DNA of 64,000 nucleotides from Phocaeicola plebeius. GTDB lineage: Bacteria; Bacteroidota; Bacteroidia; Bacteroidales; Bacteroidaceae. Positions within the stretch are counted from its first letter, which is position 1; each line of letters opens with the position of its first letter. The stretch is from the NCBI RefSeq assembly GCF_003437535.1, contig NZ_QSQT01000017.1:1-64000 (forward strand), given 5' to 3'. Both the position numbers and the translations under genes were made by a program. Positions 34,130 to 44,130 of the stretch are shown one piece after another. Below the pieces are notes generated by a model. It was given only the letters and a program-made list of their open reading frames with translations. It made no database searches and had not been told where the DNA came from.

Positions 34130-36841
34130 ATGACCCTATATATCATTTTATTTTTCATCGCCCTATGTACGGGTATGGCCTTGTCAGTCTATACGTTCGG
34201 TACGGGCGGCAAGCGCAAGCACATCTTTCAGAATATCTATTTCTCTGTGGAAGATACAGATGGTGTGGGTGTGCTGTACACCAAGACGGGTGAATATTCC
34301 GCCGTCTTAAAAATCGAAAATCCGGTACAGAAGTATTCGGCGGACATTGACAGCTATTACGATTTCACGCATCTATTCTCTGCCCTTGCGCAAACACTGG
34401 GCGAAGGATATGCCTTACACAAACAGGACATCTTCGTGAGAAAACAGTTCGCGAAGGAGCCGGAGCATAATCAAGAATTTCTTTCGGCATCGTACTTCCG
34501 TTATTTTAATGGGCGTCCGTACACGGACAGCCTTTGCTATCTGACTATCACACAGGAAGCCAAGAAGAGCCGTCTTTTCTCTTACGATAGCAAGAAATGG
34601 CGCGATTTCCTCGTGAAGATTTATAAGGTTCGAGACCTACTACGCGACAGCGGTGTACAAGTGAAATTCCTGAACAAAGCCGAGGCAAGCGAATATGTGG
34701 ACCGTTACTTTGCGATGAACTTCAAAGACCGTACGGTCTCGATGACGAATGTCAAGTCTGACGACGAAACGGTATCTATGGGTGATAAACGCTGTAAGGT
34801 GTACAGCCTCGTGGACGTGGACTGCGCCGCACTCCCCTCGCTGATACGTCCCTATACCAATATCGAGGTGAATAATACCGAGATGCCAGTGGATCTTGTC
34901 TCGGTGGTGGATAATATTCCGAACGCAGAAACGGTGGTGTACAACCAAATTATTTTCCTGCCCAGTCAGAAGCGTGAACTGGCATTACTCGACAAAAAGA
35001 AGAACCGGCACGCAAGCATCCCCAATCCGAGTAACCAAATGGCCGTAGAGGACATCAAGCAGGTACAGGACGTAATAGCCCGTGAAAGCAAACTGCTCGT
35101 GTACACGCACTTCAACATGGTGGTGGGCGTGCCTGCCGACACCGACCTTCAAAAATGCACGAATCACTTGGAAAACGCTTTTGGGCGCATGGGCATACAT
35201 ATCAGTAAGCGTGCATACAACCAACTGGAACTGTTCGTCAGTTCATTTCCGGGCAACTGTTACAGCCTGAACGAGGAATATGACCGTTTTCTGACCCTCT
35301 CCGACGCTGCGGTATGCCTGATGTACAAGGAACGGGTGCAGCATAGTGAGGAAACGCCGATAAAAATTTATTATACTGACCGTCAAGGTGTTCCGGTAGC
35401 TATCGACATCACGGGAAAAGAGGGAAAGAACAAGCTGACCGACAACTCGAATTTTTTCTGCCTGGGGCCTTCGGGCAGCGGAAAGAGTTTCCACATGAAC
35501 TCCGTCGTGCGCCAGTTGCATGAACAGGGGACGGACGTGGTAATGGTCGATACGGGTAACTCATACGAGGGGCTATGCGAGTATTTCGGCGGCAAGTATA
35601 TCAGCTATACCGAGGAACGGCCCATCACGATGAATCCGTTCCGCATCAATCGGGAAGAGATGAACGTAGAAAAAACGGGATTCTTGAAAAACCTCGTCTT
35701 GCTTATCTGGAAAGGTACGCAGGGAACGGTCACAAAGACGGAAGACCGTCTGATAGAGCACGTCATCACGGAATATTACGACGCCTACTTCAATGGTTTC
35801 GAGGGCTTCACACCCCAACAGCGTGAGGACTTGCGTAAGAGCCTCGTTATTGATGACCGCAACAGCAGTGAGAAGCGGCACGAAAGCGAACGGGAACGCG
35901 CGGTCCGCATCGAGGGTATCATTGACGAGATAGAGGGCCGACGCAAGGAACTGAAAGTGGAGGAACTGTCATTCAACTCTTTCTATGAATATTCCGTGCA
36001 GCGCATCCCGGATATCTGTGAGGAGAACCGTATCACGGGCATCGACCTCTCGACATACCGCTATATGATGAAGGACTTCTATTTGGGCGGCAACCACGAA
36101 AAAACGCTGAACGAGAACATGGACAGCTCGCTGTTCGACGAGACGTTCGTGGTCTTCGAAATCGACAGCATAAAAGATGACCCGCTGCTTTTTCCTTTGG
36201 TCACGCTGATTATCATGGATGTTTTCTTGCAAAAAATGCGCATCAAGAAGAACCGCAAAGTCCTTGTCATCGAGGAAGCATGGAAAGCCATCGCCAGCCC
36301 GCTGATGGCGGAGTACATTAAATTTATGTACAAAACAGCGCGTAAATTCTGGGCCAGTGTGGGCGTGGTGACACAGGAAATACAAGACATCATCGGCAGC
36401 GAAATCGTGAAAGAGGCCATCATCAATAACTCGGATGTGGTGATGCTGCTTGACCAGAGCAAATTCAAGGAACGTTTCGACACCATCAAGACGATTCTTG
36501 GCCTAACGGACGTGGACTGTAAGAAAATTTTCACCATTAACCGCCTTGAAAACAAGGAAGGACGCAGCTTCTTCCGCGAGGTGTTTATCCGTCGGGGCAC
36601 GACCAGCGGTGTTTATGGCGTGGAAGAACCGCGCGAGTGCTACATGACTTACACGACCGAACGAGCGGAGAAAGAGGCTCTGAAGCTTTACAAGCGCGAG
36701 TTACAATGCAGCCACCAAGAGGCTATCGAGGCATATTGCCGCGACTGGAATACCAGCGGTATCGGCAAGGCATTGCCGTTTGCGCAGAAAGTTAATGAAG
36801 CGGGATGTGTACTGAACTTAACCACTAAAATAACATCATAA
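34130..36841 (+). CDS. traG: TraG, conjugation system ATPase (VirB4-like)
   Basis: The 903-residue ATPase powers the conjugative secretion channel. It has an N-terminal membrane helix (IILFFIALCTGMALSVYTF), then the Bacteroides TraG N-terminal domain. Walker A (CLGPSGSGKSFHMN) is near residue 445, and LVIEEAWKAIASP carries the Walker B acidic pair. Motif SVGVVTQEIQDI follows. This is the VirB4 homologue that assembles with TraE/F. The start of the next gene shares a base with its stop (TAATG). Confidence 0.95.
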   Translation: MTLYIILFFIALCTGMALSVYTFGTGGKRKHIFQNIYFSVEDTDGVGVLYTKTGEYSAVLKIENPVQKYSADIDSYYDFTHLFSALAQTLGEGYALHKQDIFVRKQFAKEPEHNQEFLSASYFRYFNGRPYTDSLCYLTITQEAKKSRLFSYDSKKWRDFLVKIYKVRDLLRDSGVQVKFLNKAEASEYVDRYFAMNFKDRTVSMTNVKSDDETVSMGDKRCKVYSLVDVDCAALPSLIRPYTNIEVNNTEMPVDLVSVVDNIPNAETVVYNQIIFLPSQKRELALLDKKKNRHASIPNPSNQMAVEDIKQVQDVIARESKLLVYTHFNMVVGVPADTDLQKCTNHLENAFGRMGIHISKRAYNQLELFVSSFPGNCYSLNEEYDRFLTLSDAAVCLMYKERVQHSEETPIKIYYTDRQGVPVAIDITGKEGKNKLTDNSNFFCLGPSGSGKSFHMNSVVRQLHEQGTDVVMVDTGNSYEGLCEYFGGKYISYTEERPITMNPFRINREEMNVEKTGFLKNLVLLIWKGTQGTVTKTEDRLIEHVITEYYDAYFNGFEGFTPQQREDLRKSLVIDDRNSSEKRHESERERAVRIEGIIDEIEGRRKELKVEELSFNSFYEYSVQRIPDICEENRITGIDLSTYRYMMKDFYLGGNHEKTLNENMDSSLFDETFVVFEIDSIKDDPLLFPLVTLIIMDVFLQKMRIKKNRKVLVIEEAWKAIASPLMAEYIKFMYKTARKFWASVGVVTQEIQDIIGSEIVKEAIINNSDVVMLLDQSKFKERFDTIKTILGLTDVDCKKIFTINRLENKEGRSFFREVFIRRGTTSGVYGVEEPRECYMTYTTERAEKEALKLYKRELQCSHQEAIEAYCRDWNTSGIGKALPFAQKVNEAGCVLNLTTKITS

Positions 36842-37479
36842 TGAAAACGAAAAGGATTTTAATCACCCTGTCACTGGGCTACGGGATAAATATGATGGGG
36901 TTTGAAAGCAGCTTGACGCGCGAACAAATCTCTGTCAGCAATCCGGAACTCACTGTTTTGTCCCTCCGGGAGTTTTGTATGCTGTCCAAGGAGAACCTGC
37001 TCCGCATGGATGACATGACACCGGACAAAGTAGCCGCCATCGAACGGTTGTTGGCAGAGTATTCCCTTCGGTTGGGTATGTCCGATGTAGAACTGGAAGC
37101 GTATTTGAACCGGTATTATGAAGAAAACCCCAAAGAAAAGGAGTTTTACGATATGTGCGACAGGCTATGTAACAGCAAACCTGTCTTCGATGAAAACAGG
37201 TTTCGAGAAGAACTATTCAGGGAACTGAACAGTAGTCCGATGAGTGAAAAAAGACTAAGTGACTTGGGATGGCTACGTTATCAGACCGTGCGCGAAACTT
37301 ATCTAAACCAGCCTTTCTTTTTGAGATGGTTCGGCTCCCAAGAAGCCCGGATCAAAAGGGCCATCAAGGATACTACCATCATACATGATATGTTCTGCCG
37401 ACTTGTCACGGAGAATTGTATCGAATCTGAACGGTGGTATTTCAATCACAAGGAACCGGAATACATAAAAGAGGTCTGA
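36841..37479 (+). CDS. ICE protein with alpha-CTD-like (helix-hairpin-helix) segment
   Basis: The 212-residue protein is encoded immediately after traG. Residues of about 38-78 (NPELTVLSLREFCMLS, then LLRMDDMTPDKVAAIERLL and EYSLRLGM) resemble the end of the C-terminal domain of the RNA polymerase alpha subunit. In that domain an LL...G...L.EI helix pair is followed by L.LGM. The rest is helical and charged with no motif I recognise. It could contact DNA or transcription proteins. The resemblance is by eye and covers only part of the domain. Confidence 0.6.
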   Translation: MKTKRILITLSLGYGINMMGFESSLTREQISVSNPELTVLSLREFCMLSKENLLRMDDMTPDKVAAIERLLAEYSLRLGMSDVELEAYLNRYYEENPKEKEFYDMCDRLCNSKPVFDENRFREELFRELNSSPMSEKRLSDLGWLRYQTVRETYLNQPFFLRWFGSQEARIKRAIKDTTIIHDMFCRLVTENCIESERWYFNHKEPEYIKEV

Positions 37480-37483
37480 AACG

Positions 37484-40015
37484 ATGAAACGGCTGTTTAT
37501 CTTTTGGGTTATCCTATTGCCTGCCCTGACACAGCACGTTCACGCACAATATTACAGCGTGAACTATGACGCTCGTACCGTGGCGGCCATGGCCGCAGCA
37601 TTCGGCACGGAGGCAGTAGCCGAAAGCTACTACCGCGAGCAGGTGGATGATATTCTGAAACACTATACGGCGGCAGAAGTGGCGGCAGCAGGGATATTTT
37701 CTTCCAAATTTTTGGAACACAAGGCTCTGTCCGACCTTGGCATCTGGTGCAGCAGCACGGAAAATTACTACTATCGTCGAATTTACCACATGGTGGCAGA
37801 AAAAATCATGCCGAAAATATGGGTGGTGGCGAAGCTGATGCTGCGCTCACCACAAACAGCAATCCACTGGGGCAGCTACCTGATGAAAGTGTGCGACGAT
37901 ACGAAGAGCCTGTGTATGCAGTTCGAAAGTGTGGTGACAAACAGCACGCTGTCGTTCTCGGACATCGCTTTTCTGGAAATTGACCGCGACATTGCCACCT
38001 TGCTGAACCTCGCAGAACTGGGCGGTACCGATTGGCAACGGATGTTGGACAACTTTACCAAAGTGCCGGGCAATTTCACGATTGAGAACTTAAAGGGCGA
38101 CATTGACAACCTTTATAACATGGGCGTAGGGCTGGCAACATCAGGTATGGAGAACCTCGGTGACGCTCTACTGCAAAGTAGTGCGTTCCATGACCTGTTG
38201 GGTGGCAAAGTCAATGAAATCGGCAACCTGTATGAACACTACGGTACTCTCTTCGAGCAGGCGGAACATGACATCGGCAGTCTGCTAATCGACATGGTGG
38301 GCGGTCAGGATAGCGTGGCCGCATTGTTCAATTTCAGCAATTACGACCTCACATCGTGGATGACCGACTATATGGACAATGCTGTCGGGAACTATTACAC
38401 GCAACGGTGGTATATCGCACGGCGTGATCAAGGAAGCATTTCTCTATGCGACTACTACCCACCGACAGACGACAACAGCATATTGAACGGGGGTGCATGG
38501 ACACGCTTTAACACGAGTGATCCGGGATTTTATCCGAACGCTTCGCAACGGGAGCAGGCCCTCGCCAATTCAGAACGGTATGCCGGATGGTCAAGAAGTC
38601 GAGTGCAACAGCTCAACAATAGCAACGATGGCTACACCTATACTATCAATACCCGACAACAGGCCTATATCATCAGTAAGGGTAACAAACAGACAAAGAA
38701 GGCATACGCCTACGAGATACACGTGACACAGAGTTGGAATCGGACGGAGGTGGTCTATGAGGATGTCTTCGACTCCTATTCGATGGATTTGAATACGTTC
38801 AAAGCGCAACTCAATGCCCGCCTCTCGGAGTTCAATGACAACGAGGAAGGCTATGTCTATTACATAGCATCCGATGCACGGAACTATTATCAGGCGACGG
38901 ACGCCGCAAAATTGCAGGGATGCGAAAGCGTGACCATCAGTGTAACCTGTTCAGACGGGGCGACGCTGGGGCAAGGCTCGACACAATACAAGTGTCGCAA
39001 GTGTGGCGGCTCACTGGATGCCCACTCCAAAGAGTGTGTCATGCAGACCTCGGTAACGGAGAACGAACTGGACCTTTCAGAACTGGACGCACTGATACGG
39101 GAAGCGGACAATCAAGTCGCCGTTCTTCAATCTCAGATTAGTGCCTTGGAAAAGGAAAACGCCGACCTTCTGAAAAAAATTGCCGAGGCGAGCGTGGAAG
39201 ACGCAGCAGCTTACCGGCAACAATATAACTCCAACCGGACACGTATCGAGGAACTGAAAAGCGAACTTGCCGAGTGGCAACAAAAACAGAAGGAGTACGC
39301 AGATGCGAAGCAGGAAGCGGAAGCAGAGAACGATGTGCCGACAGATGATTACTACCGCCTACCGGCTATCATGCAGGATTGCAAGACAGCCTATAGCCTC
39401 ACTTGGCAGGACGGAGGTACATGGAGCGGCTATACGTTCGTCCGTAAAGCGACGATGCCGAACATCAATGGTATCATTACGTTCCGTGCGACTATTTCTA
39501 TCGCACGGAAGCCGAAATACTTTCTGGGTATCAAGATTCACCGTGCCATTATCCAAATCAGTTGGGAATTGACTTCGGCATACACAGACACGCACGTTGC
39601 CGATGTACTGACACTCGATCCGAACCTGTCGAACGAGGAAAAGACTAAAATCGCGAATAATCGCATATCGGAAATCGCACGGGAATATCCCAACTGTAAA
39701 ATCACTACCGAGTATGCCCGTACAGAACCTATGGAAGAAGTACCGAACAGCGACGTGTACCACCTGCTTTGGTCAAGTGACCGCCTCGAAATCGCACGAG
39801 AAGTGGATTCACGTATCACGAAAATATACGCCGACCTCATATCCTTGGAGAAGATGATGCACTACAAGCGGAACATCATCGACGTACTGAAGGATGTGCT
39901 ACCGGAACTCGATACGGACGAGGGTCGTAGGCTGACACTCGTGGAAGAGTGCCATGACCGCTGGGTAGAAAACGCACGGACATCCCGAAGTGGCAGAAAG
40001 GAGGTACGGCCATGA
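37484..40015 (+). CDS. Large secreted tra-operon protein with coiled coil, function unknown
   Basis: The 843-residue protein has a signal peptide (FIFWVILLPALTQHVHA). Its N-terminal 250 residues are helical and recall the periplasmic TraI/DUF4141 type in position and feel. A Cys pair cluster (YKCRKCGGSLDAHSKEC near residues 505-521) looks like a small zinc ribbon. A coiled coil follows (VAVLQSQISALEKENADLLK). The C-terminal part is mixed alpha/beta. Canonical TraI is about 210 residues, so this is far larger. It probably lies in the periplasm as part of the transfer channel. Confidence 0.6.
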   Translation: MKRLFIFWVILLPALTQHVHAQYYSVNYDARTVAAMAAAFGTEAVAESYYREQVDDILKHYTAAEVAAAGIFSSKFLEHKALSDLGIWCSSTENYYYRRIYHMVAEKIMPKIWVVAKLMLRSPQTAIHWGSYLMKVCDDTKSLCMQFESVVTNSTLSFSDIAFLEIDRDIATLLNLAELGGTDWQRMLDNFTKVPGNFTIENLKGDIDNLYNMGVGLATSGMENLGDALLQSSAFHDLLGGKVNEIGNLYEHYGTLFEQAEHDIGSLLIDMVGGQDSVAALFNFSNYDLTSWMTDYMDNAVGNYYTQRWYIARRDQGSISLCDYYPPTDDNSILNGGAWTRFNTSDPGFYPNASQREQALANSERYAGWSRSRVQQLNNSNDGYTYTINTRQQAYIISKGNKQTKKAYAYEIHVTQSWNRTEVVYEDVFDSYSMDLNTFKAQLNARLSEFNDNEEGYVYYIASDARNYYQATDAAKLQGCESVTISVTCSDGATLGQGSTQYKCRKCGGSLDAHSKECVMQTSVTENELDLSELDALIREADNQVAVLQSQISALEKENADLLKKIAEASVEDAAAYRQQYNSNRTRIEELKSELAEWQQKQKEYADAKQEAEAENDVPTDDYYRLPAIMQDCKTAYSLTWQDGGTWSGYTFVRKATMPNINGIITFRATISIARKPKYFLGIKIHRAIIQISWELTSAYTDTHVADVLTLDPNLSNEEKTKIANNRISEIAREYPNCKITTEYARTEPMEEVPNSDVYHLLWSSDRLEIAREVDSRITKIYADLISLEKMMHYKRNIIDVLKDVLPELDTDEGRRLTLVEECHDRWVENARTSRSGRKEVRP

Positions 40016-40737
40016 AACGCACTATACTGATAGCCATTACGTTGCTTGCGCTACTACCCGATGTCGCCAAGGGCCAATGGACATTCGATATCGTGTCGGT
40101 GGAAGCGTACATAAATGACCACAAAAAACAACGCAGCCTGTTGCTGGCCCGAAGCACGCTGGAATACAGCAACCAACTGCTGCACGAGTACAGCCGTGAG
40201 GAGACGGGCAAATACAAGGAAGTAAATATCGACCTTGACCGCTATACCCGTGCCTTTGATGTCATCGACGTGATGTACCAGTCCCTGCGGACGGTGCTGA
40301 ACGTGAAGGATACCTACAGCTCGGTAAGTGACCGTATCGGTGACTATAAGACCATGCTGGAGGCTTTCCATGAGAAAATCCTGAAACATGGGAACATCGA
40401 GCCGTCAGACGCATTGATACTGACTATCAATGAAAAAGCAATACGGGACATCGCCAACGAGGGAGAACACCTCTATAAGTCGGTGAGCGACCTCGTGCTG
40501 TATGCCACGGGCGCAGCGGCCTGCTCGACCAGCGACCTGCTGATGGTACTGGAGTCCGTGAACAAGTCGCTGGACAGCATTGAGCAACACTTGAACCGGG
40601 CATACATCGAGACATGGAGATACATACAGGTACGTATCGGCTACTGGAAATCGAAGATTTACCGGGAACGTACCAAACGGGAAATTATCGACGGTGCTTT
40701 CGGACGATGGCGCAATGCGGGACGACTGGATTATTGA
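40012..40737 (+). CDS. Secreted helical tra-operon protein, TraI/DUF4141-like position
   Basis: The 241-residue protein has a signal peptide ending near VAKGQ. Its long helices include a repeated pattern of charged and hydrophobic residues (YSNQLLHEYSREETGKYKEV). It overlaps the preceding gene by four bases (ATGA), so the two products are made together. By position and build it may be a periplasmic channel protein such as TraI, but I cannot place it in a family with certainty. Confidence 0.6.
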   Translation: MKRTILIAITLLALLPDVAKGQWTFDIVSVEAYINDHKKQRSLLLARSTLEYSNQLLHEYSREETGKYKEVNIDLDRYTRAFDVIDVMYQSLRTVLNVKDTYSSVSDRIGDYKTMLEAFHEKILKHGNIEPSDALILTINEKAIRDIANEGEHLYKSVSDLVLYATGAAACSTSDLLMVLESVNKSLDSIEQHLNRAYIETWRYIQVRIGYWKSKIYRERTKREIIDGAFGRWRNAGRLDY

Positions 40738-40947
40738 CGGTAAAAGAGGAAGGAGGTAAATAATGCCATAATGATGATTATGACTTCTATATACCGAAAT
40801 TGATAAGGAATATCTTAAAACGCAGGAAAAGCGTTTCGTCCTGAATGTTCGGAGAAGTACAAACAGAGAAAGAAACTTTAAGTACAAACAAGTCTATCTG
40901 GCCTATAACCAAGAGGCAAATGGACATTTGGATTAATAAAAGATGTA
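40738..40947. other. Gap of 210 bp before the first embedded methylase
   Basis: No gene is seen. The AT-rich stretch differs from the tight spacing elsewhere in the operon and probably marks the insertion edge of the methylase gene. Confidence 0.4.
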
Positions 40948-41718
40948 ATGAAAAAGATCGTTTTTGAAAAAGACATTACGCTATATAAAGCCGATTGCCT
41001 TGAAGTAATGCCTCTTCTCCCAGAATCAAGTATTGATTTAGTTCTATGCGACCCACCTTTCGGAATTACAGCTTCGCAATGGGATAAGATAATACCATTC
41101 TCGAAAATGTGGGAGGAGATTAGAAGAGTGAGAAAGGATAATGCGCCTACGGCTTTATTTGGCAGCGAACCGTTCAGCAGCCTTTTACGCTGTGGCAATT
41201 TAGCCGAATTTAAATATGACTGGGTATGGGAAAAGTCAAAAGCAAGCAATTTCCTTCTTGCTAAAAAGCAACCTCTAAAAGCGCATGAGCTAATCAGTAT
41301 CTTTTGTAACGGCAGAACTCCTTATTATCCAATCATGGAGGAAGGTGAGCCTTATGAGAATCGTACAAAGAGAGGAAGTAACTGGACAGGAGTAAACAAG
41401 GTACCAAATCCTACATTCAGAAATGAAAACAAAGGAACGAGATACCCACGAAGTGTGAAATATTTTAAAACTGCGGAATCAGAGGGCAAAACGATTCATG
41501 TTAATCAAAAACCAGTCGCATTGTTGAAATATCTGATAAAAACATACACGAAAGAGGGTGACACAGTCCTTGATTTTGCCTCTGGAAGCATGAGCACTGC
41601 AATCGCCTGTATTCATACGAATAGAAAATGTATTTGTATTGAAAAGGATGATATGCACTTCTTGCGGGGAGAGGAAAGGATTAGAAATGAATATAATATA
41701 AAAAGAAATGTGGAATAA
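40948..41718 (+). CDS. DNA methyltransferase embedded in the tra operon (N4/N6, beta type)
   Basis: The 256-residue methyltransferase has the catalytic motif CDPPFGITASQWDK near residues 33-46 and a late SAM motif VLDFASGSMSTAIAC, the permuted beta order. It also has the family's HVNQKPVALLKYLIKTYT. The SAM motif is a variant of the usual DPFxGSGTT, which may affect activity. It is AT-rich compared with the flanking tra genes and is set off by gaps on both sides, so it was probably inserted. It may protect transferred DNA from restriction. Confidence 0.85.
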   Translation: MKKIVFEKDITLYKADCLEVMPLLPESSIDLVLCDPPFGITASQWDKIIPFSKMWEEIRRVRKDNAPTALFGSEPFSSLLRCGNLAEFKYDWVWEKSKASNFLLAKKQPLKAHELISIFCNGRTPYYPIMEEGEPYENRTKRGSNWTGVNKVPNPTFRNENKGTRYPRSVKYFKTAESEGKTIHVNQKPVALLKYLIKTYTKEGDTVLDFASGSMSTAIACIHTNRKCICIEKDDMHFLRGEERIRNEYNIKRNVE

Positions 41719-41786
41719 TCCTGATGATTAACTGATTGAAACACATTGAGTATTAAAAGATTAATAACAAATAACCGAAAGTAAAT

Positions 41787-42557
41787 ATGGACAGAATACT
41801 CTTACTCGTGACGGTTACAATAATTGCAACCACGGCGGCAAAGGCACAATCCGTGACCTATAACCACGATTCGCCGAAACAAAACCAAGTAACAGTAATG
41901 GAAACCGGTACGGGAGCACTCTCGCCCGACCTCTACTATTCCATACTGCACAACAAGTATAAAAAGTCGGCAGCAGTCAAGAACAAACTGTCGTTCCGCA
42001 CACTGGCGGGCGTCAACCTATACAACCAAACGGACGAAGCTGAAGCCATCGACTCGGCATTGGTGAGCCGGGCAAAGATAGAAGCCTTGAACGTGGCTGA
42101 CCGTCAAGCGGACATCGCATGGGTCGCTGAAGGCGATAAGGTCAACGGACAGATGGTACGGCTCAAACGAAACATAGACCGCATCTTGCCTGTCGGGGGG
42201 ACACCGGAGGATAAAGACAGATGGACGGAATATTACCATATCTACCAGTGCGCCATTGATGCAACGAAAGATGCCTATATGCCCAACGCACAGCGGAAGA
42301 AAGAGTATCTGCGCATCTACGAGGATATAACTCGACAGAACGAAATCCTTGTCGGCTACCTTGCCAAACGGCAGAATACTACGATAACAAGTACGCTACT
42401 GAATGCTACCGCTGACCGTACTCTGGATAAGGAGAGTATTGTCCGCGATGCGGTGAACCGATGGCACGAATCGCGCTTTGCCGTGCGCGGCCCGCAATCA
42501 GGCAATAACACGGGTGGCAACGGCGACGGAGATGAAACAGTAAACAAAGGGAACTGA
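41787..42557 (+). CDS. Secreted tra-operon protein of unknown family (DUF5045-like)
   Basis: The 256-residue protein has a signal peptide ending near TTAAKA. Next comes a segment with VTYNHDSPKQNQVTVMETGT and LSPDLYYSILHNKYKKSA, and a helical C-terminal half ending in an Asn/Gly-rich tail. Genes of this kind precede traJ in Bacteroides elements and are often listed as DUF5045, but I place it by context and memory only. A periplasmic role in channel assembly is likely. Confidence 0.65.
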   Translation: MDRILLLVTVTIIATTAAKAQSVTYNHDSPKQNQVTVMETGTGALSPDLYYSILHNKYKKSAAVKNKLSFRTLAGVNLYNQTDEAEAIDSALVSRAKIEALNVADRQADIAWVAEGDKVNGQMVRLKRNIDRILPVGGTPEDKDRWTEYYHIYQCAIDATKDAYMPNAQRKKEYLRIYEDITRQNEILVGYLAKRQNTTITSTLLNATADRTLDKESIVRDAVNRWHESRFAVRGPQSGNNTGGNGDGDETVNKGN

Positions 42558-42571
42558 AAAAACAAAAACGT

Positions 42572-43705
42572 ATGGCAGACGGAAATATACTCTCGGATTT
42601 CGGTATTAATATCCTTGAAGAAGAAATTGACGATGTGATTTTTCAAACGAACGAGTTCCTGACTGATGCGACTTTTACCGGCTCGCAGGGACCGTTCTGG
42701 TGGATACTACAAATGTGCATGGCACTGGCTGCCCTGTTCGCTATTGTGATGGCAGCGGGAATGGCGTACAAGATGATGGTGAAACATGATCCACTGGATG
42801 TGCTGAAGCTGTTCCGTCCTTTGGCTGTTTCAATCATCCTCTGTTGGTGGTATCCGCCAGCAGACACGGGTATGGCTGGCAGTGGGAGCAGTTGGTGTTT
42901 CCTTGACTTCCTGTCTTACATCCCGAACTGCATCGGCTCGTACACGCATGACCTGTACGAGGCAGAAGCCACCCAAATAGCGGACAAATTCGAGGAAGTG
43001 CAGCAACTTATCCATGTACGTGACACGATGTACCAAAGCTTGCAAGCACAGGCAGATGTCGCTCACACGGGTACCTCCGACCCGAACCTGGTAGAAGCGA
43101 CCATGGAACAAACCGGAGTGGACGAAGTGACGAAGATGGAGAAAGACGCAGCCGAACTGTGGTTTACCTCACTGACGGCAGGAGTCATCGTAGGTATCGA
43201 CAAAATCATCATGCTTATCGCTCTGATTGTGTATCGTATCGGATGGTGGGCGACCATCTATTGCCAGCAAATCCTACTGGGCATGTTAACAATATTCGGA
43301 CCTATACAATGGGCGTTCTCGCTGTTGCCCAAATGGGAAGGTGCATGGGCGAAGTGGCTTATAAGGTATCTGACAGTACATTTCTATGGTGCAATGCTCT
43401 ACTTCGTCGGCTTCTATGTGCTACTGTTATTCGACATTGTACTGTGCATACAGGTAGAAAACCTGACGGCAATCACAGCAAGCGAACAGACAATGGCGGC
43501 CTACTTGCAAAACAGCTTCTTCTCCGCCGGCTACTTGATGGCGGCAAGTATCGTGGCACTGAAATGCCTAAACCTCGTGCCGGACTTGGCAGCATGGATG
43601 ATACCTGAAGGCGACACGGCCTTCTCTACACGGAACTTTGGAGAAGGTGTGGCGCAGCAGGCCAAAATGACGGCTACGGGCGGTATCGGCTCGATGATGA
43701 GATAA
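42572..43705 (+). CDS. traJ: TraJ, multi-spanning conjugation membrane protein
   Basis: The 377-residue protein has about six membrane helices, such as ILQMCMALAALFAIVMAAGM and later AMLYFVGFYVLLLF. It contains the family's LGMLTIFGPIQWAFSLLPKW and WAKWLIRYL. It corresponds to TraJ/VirB6-type inner-membrane channel proteins. Its position before traK and traM is standard for Bacteroides transfer operons. The final codon overlaps the possible start of the next gene. Confidence 0.9.
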   Translation: MADGNILSDFGINILEEEIDDVIFQTNEFLTDATFTGSQGPFWWILQMCMALAALFAIVMAAGMAYKMMVKHDPLDVLKLFRPLAVSIILCWWYPPADTGMAGSGSSWCFLDFLSYIPNCIGSYTHDLYEAEATQIADKFEEVQQLIHVRDTMYQSLQAQADVAHTGTSDPNLVEATMEQTGVDEVTKMEKDAAELWFTSLTAGVIVGIDKIIMLIALIVYRIGWWATIYCQQILLGMLTIFGPIQWAFSLLPKWEGAWAKWLIRYLTVHFYGAMLYFVGFYVLLLFDIVLCIQVENLTAITASEQTMAAYLQNSFFSAGYLMAASIVALKCLNLVPDLAAWMIPEGDTAFSTRNFGEGVAQQAKMTATGGIGSMMR

Positions 43706-43734
43706 TGATAAACCTAATATTAAATATCCAAAAG

Positions 43735-44124
43735 ATGAATGTACAACAGAAAATTGAGAAATGGTGCAGGAACGAGCGTTTCGTGCACTATGCAAATGAA
43801 CGCATAAGCGAAGAACTCGTTTATGCACCTAACCACCGAATTGATCCGGAATATGAAGAACTGGACGAAGCCATTACATGGGACAACCGATATATTGTCC
43901 CTATGATGACTTACCTTACCTATCGTCTGCAACTGGTCAAATTGCAGAAAAATGCCAAGAATCGAAACCGCCGTGTCTGGTGGATATTCGTGCATGTAAT
44001 CATGCGGGAAGATTACACACAGCTTTTTGACGGGAAGTTCGAAAAATTTCTGACGGAGTTGCATGATACAGTCATGACAATGTTACATGACGAATACACA
44101 CGATTGTCTAACAAGAAAAAATAA
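43735..44124 (+). CDS. Small hydrophilic tra-operon protein of unknown function
   Basis: About 130 residues, basic and aromatic-rich (VQQKIEKWCRNERFVHYANE, then NRRVWWIFVHVIMREDYTQL). No signal peptide and no motif is recognised. I chose the ATG at 43735 as the more natural protein start; an in-frame ATG at 43705 overlaps the traJ stop and is possible. It lies six bp before traK. Confidence 0.6.
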   Translation: MNVQQKIEKWCRNERFVHYANERISEELVYAPNHRIDPEYEELDEAITWDNRYIVPMMTYLTYRLQLVKLQKNAKNRNRRVWWIFVHVIMREDYTQLFDGKFEKFLTELHDTVMTMLHDEYTRLSNKKK

Positions 44125-44130
44125 AGGTAT

